In this document: one piece after another, positions 1 through 6,130 of the stretch
Numbering within the stretch: the stretch's first letter is position 1
Layout of the letters: each line of letters begins with the position of its first letter
The notes under the pieces: generated by a model
Database searches by the model: none
What the model saw: the letters and a program-made list of their open reading frames with translations, nothing else
What the model was told of the DNA's origin: nothing
Assembly: GCA_964545075.1 (NCBI GenBank)
Contig: CAZJFS010000164.1
Span: forward strand, 1 to 9,621
Direction: 5' to 3'
DNA: 9,621 nt
From: DAOPXV01 sp035352535
GTDB lineage: Bacteria; Muiribacteriota; UBA9980
Position numbers and translations under genes: made by a program

Positions 1-1497
1 TCTTTGATGAACGTTTTCGCCAATCGTTGAAGCGAGCATTTTCCTGACCTTGACTTCTCCGGGTTTTTTCCTCATCTTTTGCGTAACGACAATTCCTTTA
101 TCTTCGAGCGTTTTTAATACGTTATCATAATCCCGGCAAAATTCTGTTTCAGCCTCGATATCGCGGACCTCCTGCGAATGGGAGCTTTCGTTCAATTCCA
201 TTTCGCCGCCGACAACCCTTACAACCTCGGCTTGCATAATGCCGCTTTTGGAATTCGATACGACCTGTACCTGATAATTTTTCATTGACGGCTTATGGAC
301 CATGAATTTATTGTTTTGGATCATTATGGTTTCAAAATTTTCGTCGGCCTCGTATCCTAATTCGTTAAAAGCGTTTTTTATTATTTCGCCCATCCGTTTT
401 TTGTCCATGGCTTCCGTTTCCGATTCTATTATCGAAAGCGCCCTGTTTCTTAAATCTTCAAACCCGTCAAAATTATTCGAACACGTCATTTTTTCGATCC
501 CTGAAATCAGCTCTGACGCCGCGGCCGCGTCAAGAGAAAGAAGCCGATGCTTGATAGAGTTAAGTTCGTCCCGAATTTTTACCGCGTTTTTATTCTCCTT
601 CAATAAAATACCGCATCTGACGATGAAATCATCATACAGTAATATTCGCCTTTGCGAATATTCTTCGCTTTTGATATCATCGTATTTTTCCATGAGGATT
701 CTGAATTTTTCTTTGTCTTCCGTTGCTGTGACCTTCGACAGCAATACATTCGCTTTTTCTAATATGTCCGCTTCCTTCGCGCCTGGATTCATTTTCGCTT
801 TCTTTTCGGCGATAAGGTCTTCAATGGTCTTAAATTTAGCGACGCCGGTTTTACTTAATGCGGCATTAGCGCTTTCAAGATTTATCGTCTGAATATATTC
901 GCGGGCTTTTTCTCCGGCTTTTTTTAATTCATCCTCGATCAAATCGAGTTCGTCCTGATATTTAATTATTGATTCATGATTGAAATTAACGAAATCAAAC
1001 TCAGGGCAAGACGGAATGACTACATCGCTTAATTCCTTCAATAGTTTTCTGACAGTTTCAAGTTTGCCGGAGCTGACCTGGAAATTACATGAAGAGTATG
1101 ACGAAACGATCTCTTTTTTGGCATTTTCAAGTGTCTTTACTTTCCGGACGATGCTATCGCGAAGTTCGATCATCTTTTGATTTATATTTCGTTTGACCTG
1201 CAAGATCTCTGAATCGAGCTTTTTCATTTCAGAAAGATGAAGTTCAGCTTCATGCTTGCGCTTTCTGACATCAATTTTATTTATTTTCAGCGAAAGGTTG
1301 AAAATATTCTCCGCCTGTTCGAAAAACGAGTCGACGTTTTTCAAAAGATCGGAAGTGAAATCATTGCTTTTTAAATTTTTCGCTTCAATTTCATGGCGAA
1401 ACAGGTTCATCCGCTTCATGATAAAATTAATTTCATGGCAGCAGTCATCGACCTTCCTGTTGATGTTTTCAAGTTCAACGCCTTTTGGTCCGCTCAT
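1..1497 (-). CDS. Large coiled-coil protein of unknown function, partial (C-terminus beyond the window edge)
   Basis: A minus-strand frame runs unbroken from ATG at 1497 to base 1, giving 499 codons without a stop. The start is supported by GGGTGA (complement of 1504-1509), 6 nt upstream. The protein begins MSGPKGVELE and is highly charged, with long helical, coiled-coil-prone stretches at about 10-130, 175-205 and 225-365. No signal peptide or membrane helix is seen, so it is probably cytoplasmic. From about residue 366 the character changes to a compact alpha/beta module: a NELGYE turn near 378-383, beta-like strands at 388-430, then EFCRDYD (452-458), a helix, KGIVV (467-471) and RKKPGEVKV (476-484). 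From memory only, an MSGPK start and a similar C-terminal module occur in uncharacterised coiled-coil proteins next to Ser/Thr kinases. It lies 60 bp downstream of the kinase-FGE gene on the same strand, so it is probably co-transcribed and may be a scaffold or substrate. The reading frame is solid; the function is not known. Confidence 0.85.
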   Translation of the reverse strand, partial: MSGPKGVELENINRKVDDCCHEINFIMKRMNLFRHEIEAKNLKSNDFTSDLLKNVDSFFEQAENIFNLSLKINKIDVRKRKHEAELHLSEMKKLDSEILQVKRNINQKMIELRDSIVRKVKTLENAKKEIVSSYSSCNFQVSSGKLETVRKLLKELSDVVIPSCPEFDFVNFNHESIIKYQDELDLIEDELKKAGEKAREYIQTINLESANAALSKTGVAKFKTIEDLIAEKKAKMNPGAKEADILEKANVLLSKVTATEDKEKFRILMEKYDDIKSEEYSQRRILLYDDFIVRCGILLKENKNAVKIRDELNSIKHRLLSLDAAAASELISGIEKMTCSNNFDGFEDLRNRALSIIESETEAMDKKRMGEIIKNAFNELGYEADENFETIMIQNNKFMVHKPSMKNYQVQVVSNSKSGIMQAEVVRVVGGEMELNESSHSQEVRDIEAETEFCRDYDNVLKTLEDKGIVVTQKMRKKPGEVKVRKMLASTIGENVHQR

Positions 1498-1532
1498 ATT
1501 ATTTCACCCGCTTAAATTTATCATGAAGGTAA

Positions 1533-1561
1533 ATTATATTCCGAAGCATTGCGCCGGTTAA
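1533..1561 (-). promoter_or_regulatory. Possible internal promoter for the coiled-coil gene
   Basis: On the minus strand a perfect TATAAT (complement of 1533-1538) lies 17 bp after TTAACC (complement of 1556-1561, four of six matches to TTGACA). Transcription would start near 1526, about 28 nt before the ATG at 1497. The -35 overlaps the stop codon of the kinase gene. It may give the coiled-coil gene independent expression. Since AT-rich spacers produce TATAAT by chance, read-through from the kinase gene is an equally good explanation. Confidence 0.35.
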
Positions 1562-4500
1562 AGTTCAAGCGCTATTCGAAAGCCTATTCTGTCATAACGG
1601 CCGTCAGGGGCGTAATGCGAACGGCATGAAGACGTGCAGCTATCCGCATCGCTTTCCCAGCCGCCGCCGCGGCGTATCCTGAAGTATCCCGATTCCGGCC
1701 CGCGCGGATCTGATAAAACTCCGTCTGGATATCCGCCATCCCAATCTTCGCACCATTCCCAGACGTTTCCGCACATATCATACAATCCCCACGGATTCGG
1801 CTTTTTAAGCCCGACCGGATGAGTGCAATATTCCGCGTTTCCAGCATGCCAGCAATGATCGTTATTCATTGCATCGCCCCAATAATATCTGGTGGCCGTG
1901 CCGGCCCTGCAAGCATATTCCCATTCGGCCTCGGTCGGAAGTCGAAATTTTCCGCGGACAAGGTCCATATCATTAATTTTTTTTATGAATTCCTGGCAAT
2001 CATTCCACGAAACCCGTTCAACCGGAAAATCGTCTCCATTTTCGAAACCGGACGGGTTTTTCCCCATCAACTTTTTCCATTGGCCTTGCGTGATTTGGGT
2101 TTTCCCGATGAAGAAGCTGTTGGAGATATTGACTTTATGAATGGGTTTTTCAGCGGCGGCGCCTTCCGCGCTTCCCATCATATATGAGCCGTATGGTATT
2201 TTTATCAGCACCAGTTTAGTATTGCCGCCGATGTCCAGGATTAGTTTACGCCTGTTTCCGACCGCAGAAGATCTATCGAGCGGTATTTCCACGTAAGGCG
2301 GCAAATATTGCCGTTCTAAATAAAGATAAATAATTATTTCAACGGCCATTACCGCGAGCGCCGCCCATAAAAGATTTGAAAACCCGATCTTTGCAAGGTA
2401 AAGTACGATAAAGGCGGAAACTATAAGAACGGCGGTAATCAATTTTAAATTCCGCTCGCGCCGCTCGATTTTTTCTAATTTTTCTTTTTTAATTATCTGA
2501 TCGGGCGTTGGAAACAGATTATCGAGTTCTCCGAAATATTTTAAACCGCATACCCGTTTCGAATCGATTATATTTTTAATATTTAAAACTTCGGTGGTCG
2601 AACTGTTTTCAATAAGGGCCAGTTTTTCATTTATCCTGTTTTGAAGGCCGGTTATTTTATCCGCCAGCGTCTCTTTAAAACTCTCTAAATAATCGATGCA
2701 TTTACAAAGCCGGTCATGAAAATCTTTAGCATATTCGGTTTTTAAATTATATGTTTCCAATATATAATCAAAGGCCGCTTCCGGCGTTACGTCTTCGGAA
2801 AGTTCGCCGTGTATCTTTGAAAAGCTCAGAAAAATCTCATCTCTTTTATATTCTCCGAAAATTTGATCGCATGCGTTTTTTAAATGTTCTGATTTTTCGT
2901 TTATTTCTATCCGGCTTATAAAATTTTCCATCGGCGCGCCGCTGATTTCAATCAGATCCATCACGCAATATTTTTCGCCGGCTAATATTTCACGGATTTT
3001 TTCAATAGTTTCATCGATCGTGTCGACTTTATTTAAAGGTTTCGTAATAACATTATTTTCAAAAATATTTCTAACGACATCTATTAATTTATTTTTATAT
3101 TCGCCGGAAAAATTCACGAGAATTATTTTCGCGATCAGCGTCATATCATCCGGCGCGAGGTGTAGATCGCCCGTCAGGCGGTTGAAATCCCGTTCCATGA
3201 TATTATCGCCAAAAATTTCAATATATTTTTTTACTATCCACCCTTCTCTCAAGCTTTTTAATGCTTGCGTTTCGGCGTCGGTCACGCTCCCGGCGCCTAA
3301 AATTCTGGACGCAATGTCTACAAGCCATTCGCGGCTTATTACGATACCTTTGTGCATAAGCGGGAAATCGGGGTTGACTCTGCAGAAAAAATCGAACATT
3401 TTCTGGTCGGTCGATAATTTTTCGTCTTTTTGAATATCTTCGAAGATCGTACTATAACGATCGTTTCGAACCTCCCTGACTATCCAGTCGCGCAGTTTCC
3501 GGCTTTCAAAATCACGTGCGGCCGTTATCCAATTCGCGGCCATGGCGAAAGTCAGGTCATGAACGTTATCATAATCGGCACCGCAAAAATTATACGGCCT
3601 TGCGGCCTGTTTCAGCGAGTCGTTCCCCGGATTCATTTCAGAATCGATTTCGAAGTAAACGGGGATATCTTTTTTCCCCGAAAGCCAGTCGTTTACTTCT
3701 TTATACTGCCATCTTCTTTTAGGGTCTCGCGTGAGCGTCCCCTTTATTAAACTTAAAAATTCGCCTTCGACTTCATTTATTCCGGGGACATGTTTCGTCG
3801 CGAGAGTGAACATGATAATTTTATCGTCGGCTCCATGAAACGGATGCCTGTTTAATATCATTTCCAGCGTTATGAGCCCGAGCGACCAGTAATCGGTGGC
3901 TTTCGATATGATGCCGGACATCGATTCGGGCGCCGAATATAAAATTGTCCTGCTCAGGTTCGTCTGATGAAGAGACATTTCGGAAACGGAAGATATCCCG
4001 AAATCGGTAAGGACGAGATCCGGCGGGTCCAGATCGCGAATGAGTATATTTCCCGGCTTGATGTCCCTGTGTATTATATTTTTGGAATGTATCTGACCGA
4101 GGCAGTCGTTGAGTTCGCTGATAAAAGCTCTTATGAATTCAGATTTAATGGGCGTATTGCTTTTTATATAGTCTAAAAGAGAGCCATGTTTGGCATATTG
4201 CTGGATTTCATAATATTTATCGTCTTCATCTTTTCCGGTATCGATCAATTTTATAACGGCCTTGTCCGGAAGCGATCTCAACAGATCGACCACTTCCCCC
4301 TTGGGCTCCATTTTGAATCTGTATGATTTCCAGAGATATCTGGTCCGTTCTTGATCTTCGATAATATATAAATCGGCTTCGCCGGAAACGACGTTCAATC
4401 TGTCGGTAACTTTATAATTTTTTCCGCCGAGCGTGACAGTTCTCGCTTTAAAGCAAAATTCGGGATTGCCGGCGCCGGATCTGGATTCAATAACCGTTGC

Positions 4501-4578
4501 GTTCGATATATCGTTCGCGGCGGGCGTGGTTTCTATTTGCGTAGAGTTTATGTCGTTATCGTTCTTGCTATCAGGCAT
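1558..4578 (-). CDS. Ser/Thr protein kinase with helical middle, two membrane helices and C-terminal FGE-like domain
   Basis: The start chosen is ATG 4578 (MPDSKNDND), with AAGGG about 8 nt upstream. An in-frame ATG at 4626 lies upstream of the TATAAT at 4615-4620, so that codon would not be transcribed from this promoter. Residues 54-300 form a Hanks-type kinase: a degenerate glycine loop (SGEADLY, 65-71), lysine K84, HRDIKPGN (170-177), DFG (192-194), APE (216-218) and DYWSLG (229-234). All catalytic residues are present, so it is probably active. Residues about 327-710 are mainly helical, with a basic coiled-coil-like end. Two hydrophobic segments (712-730 and 734-754) separated by a very short loop suggest a hairpin, which would leave both ends in the cytoplasm. 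Residues 788-1005 are an FGE-sulfatase/C-type-lectin-fold domain: MGS (801-803), LPTEAEWEYACRAGT (880-894), GNVWEWC (937-943), RRGGGW and GFRIA (999-1003). After RGGGW the first cysteine of the catalytic pair of true FGEs is not at its usual place, so formylglycine formation is doubtful and ligand binding is more likely. The coiled-coil gene follows 60 bp downstream. Confidence 0.93.
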   Translation of the reverse strand: MPDSKNDNDINSTQIETTPAANDISNATVIESRSGAGNPEFCFKARTVTLGGKNYKVTDRLNVVSGEADLYIIEDQERTRYLWKSYRFKMEPKGEVVDLLRSLPDKAVIKLIDTGKDEDDKYYEIQQYAKHGSLLDYIKSNTPIKSEFIRAFISELNDCLGQIHSKNIIHRDIKPGNILIRDLDPPDLVLTDFGISSVSEMSLHQTNLSRTILYSAPESMSGIISKATDYWSLGLITLEMILNRHPFHGADDKIIMFTLATKHVPGINEVEGEFLSLIKGTLTRDPKRRWQYKEVNDWLSGKKDIPVYFEIDSEMNPGNDSLKQAARPYNFCGADYDNVHDLTFAMAANWITAARDFESRKLRDWIVREVRNDRYSTIFEDIQKDEKLSTDQKMFDFFCRVNPDFPLMHKGIVISREWLVDIASRILGAGSVTDAETQALKSLREGWIVKKYIEIFGDNIMERDFNRLTGDLHLAPDDMTLIAKIILVNFSGEYKNKLIDVVRNIFENNVITKPLNKVDTIDETIEKIREILAGEKYCVMDLIEISGAPMENFISRIEINEKSEHLKNACDQIFGEYKRDEIFLSFSKIHGELSEDVTPEAAFDYILETYNLKTEYAKDFHDRLCKCIDYLESFKETLADKITGLQNRINEKLALIENSSTTEVLNIKNIIDSKRVCGLKYFGELDNLFPTPDQIIKKEKLEKIERRERNLKLITAVLIVSAFIVLYLAKIGFSNLLWAALAVMAVEIIIYLYLERQYLPPYVEIPLDRSSAVGNRRKLILDIGGNTKLVLIKIPYGSYMMGSAEGAAAEKPIHKVNISNSFFIGKTQITQGQWKKLMGKNPSGFENGDDFPVERVSWNDCQEFIKKINDMDLVRGKFRLPTEAEWEYACRAGTATRYYWGDAMNNDHCWHAGNAEYCTHPVGLKKPNPWGLYDMCGNVWEWCEDWDGGYPDGVLSDPRGPESGYFRIRRGGGWESDADSCTSSCRSHYAPDGRYDRIGFRIALEL

Positions 4579-4614
4579 AATATAACCCTTCAACCAACTT
4601 AACCGGTTTGTTCG

Positions 4615-4642
4615 ATTATACCACATTTTAAATTTTTTGCAA
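4615..4642 (-). promoter_or_regulatory. Sigma70-type extended -10 promoter of the kinase-FGE gene
   Basis: Read on the minus strand: TTGCAA (complement of 4637-4642), a 16-bp spacer ending in TGTGG, then a perfect TATAAT (complement of 4615-4620). The TGG just before the -10 is an extended -10 motif. The predicted start site is near 4608, giving a leader of about 30 nt before ATG 4578, which argues against the upstream in-frame ATG at 4626. Confidence 0.7.
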
Positions 4643-4664
4643 AATTATACATGAAATTTTTCTT

Positions 4665-4681
4665 GGCGTGAAATTCATGCC
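4665..4681. promoter_or_regulatory. Near-perfect palindrome upstream of the kinase promoter (possible operator)
   Basis: GGCGTGAA and TTCATGCC are 8-bp arms around a single A, with one mismatch. The site ends 23 bp upstream of the -35 of the kinase promoter, a position suited to an activator or repressor dimer. A nested weaker pair, CATGAAATTT (4650-4659) and AAATTCATG (4671-4679), overlaps it. The loop is too short for an RNA hairpin, so a DNA-binding site is the better reading. No regulator is identified. Confidence 0.35.
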
Positions 4682-4711
4682 GTTTTAAACCGGCGGGCGG
4701 GTATTTCACCT

Positions 4712-4801
4712 GACGTTATCCATACATACGAAGCGCGTTAGCCATTTCGAGGTAATTTATATGCGATGCGTATGTTTATAACGGACGTTATACGAAGCGC
4801 G
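4712..4801. repeat. Cluster of direct and inverted repeats
   Basis: Copy A (4712-4737) reads GACGTTAT, an 8-nt insert, then ACGAAGCGCG. Copy B (4784-4801) is GACGTTATACGAAGCGCG, the same sequence without the insert. Between them CGTATGTTTATAACG (4769-4783) is an inverted copy of 4714-4730, which reads CGTTAT, a 4-nt linker, then ACATACG. A perfect 7-bp dyad TATAACG-GA-CGTTATA spans 4777-4792. The region can fold into alternative hairpins on either strand. It could be a multi-site operator or the remnant of a small palindromic element of the REP or MITE kind. Confidence 0.5.
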
Positions 4802-4813
4802 CGGCTTGCGAAG

Positions 4814-4840
4814 ACCGCTGCTGAAAAGCCTTGCGGCGGT
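4814..4840 (+). other. GC-rich hairpin in the divergent spacer
   Basis: ACCGCTGC (4814-4821) can pair with GCGGCGGT (4833-4840) around an 11-nt loop, giving 8 pairs including one U-G wobble in plus-strand RNA. On the minus strand the wobble becomes an A-C mismatch, so an RNA role would favour the plus strand. There is no U-run after it, so it is not a normal intrinsic terminator. It lies upstream of the predicted start of the 4992 gene, so it may be a DNA feature only. Confidence 0.3.
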
Positions 4841-4946
4841 TATTGACTGTAACGCCCGAATTTAAAATCGAGCCGGAGCGAAACAATAACGATATTAAAA
4901 AAATATGAAATAGCGAAAAAAATTTCAGGCGGAATTTCATAAAAAT

Positions 4947-4955
4947 TGATATAAT
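4947..4955 (+). promoter_or_regulatory. Extended -10 promoter of the secreted-protein gene
   Basis: TGATATAAT contains the extended -10 TG, one base, then a perfect TATAAT (4950-4955). No good -35 lies 16-18 bp upstream, which is tolerable for extended -10 promoters. Transcription would start near 4962, giving a leader of about 30 nt. The gene's strong GGGAGGT (4977-4983) follows. Confidence 0.55.
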
Positions 4956-4991
4956 AATTAAAGCTTTAAAATCTTCGGGAGGTAATTCAAT

Positions 4992-6032
4992 ATGAAAATG
5001 GGGAAAATTTTTTTGGCGCTTTTGGTGGCCGTTTTATCATTATGCGCAATATCATGCGTTTCGCCGGCCTTTGCTGGCGGCGTTAATGACGGCTGGAAGA
5101 TAGATTCGGATTTGAAATTTAATTTCGGCTATCTGCCGCCGGCGAAGAATGTGAAAAATATTTCCGAAAGCAAGGGGAAGGACGTTGAAAAGCCTTCCGA
5201 CATGGGATTATCCAAACCGTATTTGCCCGATATCACGAATATCGCCCTTGACGGTTTTATCGGAATGGGCTTTCCCGTGCCAGCTCCCGCCGACAAAGGG
5301 AAATACAACCTTTTTATAAAACTCTTCACGTTTCCCGCAGCTTTTAAACCTGAAAAATCCTCTCTGCCTATTATCGAAGGATATATGCTCGATAAGCTCG
5401 AAAGCGGCAAAAATATAGTCGAATACGCATCCGCCGGAAAAAACCTGGCCGTCAAGTTTTGTTACGTGGCAAAGTCGGATACGGTTTTTTCTCCTGAAAA
5501 TCCTTTTCCTTCTTTTATAGTTAAGACGGCCGGAGAAAGCGTTCAACAAATCTTTAATGAAAATACGATATACTCATCCTTATATATCACTCCGAATGCT
5601 CCGGCCGGCGAAAAATCAAATGATAACGAACTCGCAAAATTCAGCGCCGGCGGAGTTTTAGCGTTTCACGGCGAACTGGTTAAAATGTACGGTGAAAAAT
5701 TGATACATCTTGGCGCTCCGACCGGCGAAGACAAACATTATTTTTACGGCATAAGGAACGCATCCGGCGGACGTCAGGCGCTTACCGTCGTTAAAGTTCC
5801 GAAGCGGCCGCTTGTGTTTGAAAACTGGCGCGAGCTTCCAATGCCTCACGATCCCGCGAAAATTTTTTTGAGCGGGCTTTTACTTTTGCATAAATATGAT
5901 TATGCCTTAAAAGACGGCGTTAAGGATGCGGACGTCATTGCGGCCGTAGATTCGCCCGAATTTAACGCTCGATTCGAAAAGATAAGCGCCCATGTGCTTG
6001 AAATAGCGTCTGTCGTAAAATTAAAAAAATAA
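4992..6032 (+). CDS. Secreted or lipid-anchored protein of unknown function
   Basis: The start ATG 4992 lies 8 nt after GGGAGGT; a second ATG at 4998 is too far from that site. The product has 346 residues. Residues 1-28 form a signal peptide: MKMGK, a hydrophobic core (IFLALLVAVLSL), and SPAFA before GG, a good signal peptidase I site. Cys22 in AISC is an alternative, weaker lipobox, so lipid anchoring is possible. The mature part is lysine-rich with many aromatic and beta-prone stretches (for example LFIKLFTF and SLYITP) and ends in a helical tail. I see no membrane helix after the signal, no repeats, and no catalytic or metal motif I can name. It is transcribed away from the kinase-FGE gene and has its own promoter; the next operon also has its own. 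A periplasmic or surface role is inferred only from the signal peptide. It is an orphan family to me. Confidence 0.88.
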   Translation: MKMGKIFLALLVAVLSLCAISCVSPAFAGGVNDGWKIDSDLKFNFGYLPPAKNVKNISESKGKDVEKPSDMGLSKPYLPDITNIALDGFIGMGFPVPAPADKGKYNLFIKLFTFPAAFKPEKSSLPIIEGYMLDKLESGKNIVEYASAGKNLAVKFCYVAKSDTVFSPENPFPSFIVKTAGESVQQIFNENTIYSSLYITPNAPAGEKSNDNELAKFSAGGVLAFHGELVKMYGEKLIHLGAPTGEDKHYFYGIRNASGGRQALTVVKVPKRPLVFENWRELPMPHDPAKIFLSGLLLLHKYDYALKDGVKDADVIAAVDSPEFNARFEKISAHVLEIASVVKLKK

Positions 6033-6060
6033 TCATTAAAATCCGCCCGCAACTTTATTC

Positions 6061-6089
6061 TTGATTTATTTTCATCGAAGGTATATAAT
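6061..6089 (+). promoter_or_regulatory. Sigma70-type promoter of the PocR kinase operon
   Basis: TTGATT (6061-6066), a 17-bp spacer and a perfect TATAAT (6084-6089) make this the best canonical promoter in the window. The predicted start is near 6096, giving a leader of about 35 nt to ATG 6131. The 98-bp gap after the previous stop shows no clear terminator, so some read-through from the secreted-protein gene is possible. Confidence 0.75.
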
Positions 6090-6094
6090 GTAAT

Positions 6095-6110
6095 TCAGAG
6101 CGACGTCTGA
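6095..6110. promoter_or_regulatory. Short inverted repeat at the predicted transcription start
   Basis: TCAGA and TCTGA form a perfect 5-bp inverted repeat around GCGACG, directly downstream of the -10 box and over the expected start site. A repressor or autoregulator could bind here. The arms are short and chance is a real alternative. Confidence 0.25.
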
Positions 6111-6130
6111 GAGTTGTTCAGGGAGTTCGC

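Larger units (their letters stand above)
4643..4946. other. Divergent intergenic region without a gene, rich in repeats
   Basis: The spacer between the divergent kinase gene and the secreted-protein gene is 413 bp (4579-4991). I find no credible ORF on either strand; the few ATGs open only 4 to 9 codons. It holds a palindrome at 4665-4681, a repeat cluster at 4712-4801 and a GC-rich hairpin at 4814-4840. The motif TGAAATT occurs twice on the plus strand near the kinase promoter (4652-4658 and 4669-4675) and twice on the minus strand near the other promoter (complements of 4921-4927 and 4933-4939). The length and repeat content would suit a control region or a decayed short mobile repeat. No tRNA or known riboswitch fold is recognised. 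Confidence 0.5.

Noticed and set aside
302..1561. Plus-strand ORFs at 302-892, 980-1180 and 1256-1561
   Set aside because: They are antisense to a continuous 499-codon minus-strand frame with a Shine-Dalgarno site, and their Ser/Phe-rich translations look like reverse-strand shadows.
1584..2187. ORFs inside the FGE-like domain region (minus 1584-1847; plus 1634-1822, 1819-2187, 1892-2140)
   Set aside because: They overlap conserved FGE motifs in the main frame and have no recognisable domain or start signal.
3020..4176. Plus-strand ORFs antisense to the kinase and middle region
   Set aside because: The opposite strand encodes unmistakable kinase motifs (HRDIKPGN, DFG, APE); the antisense products show no family features.
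4643..4946. Riboswitch or structured leader RNA in the divergent spacer
   Set aside because: No known riboswitch core is recognised, and the predicted start of the downstream transcript (near 4962) lies after the hairpin and repeats.
5129..5849. Minus-strand ORFs within the secreted-protein gene
   Set aside because: The plus-strand gene has a promoter, a strong Shine-Dalgarno site and a signal peptide; the antisense frames have none of these.
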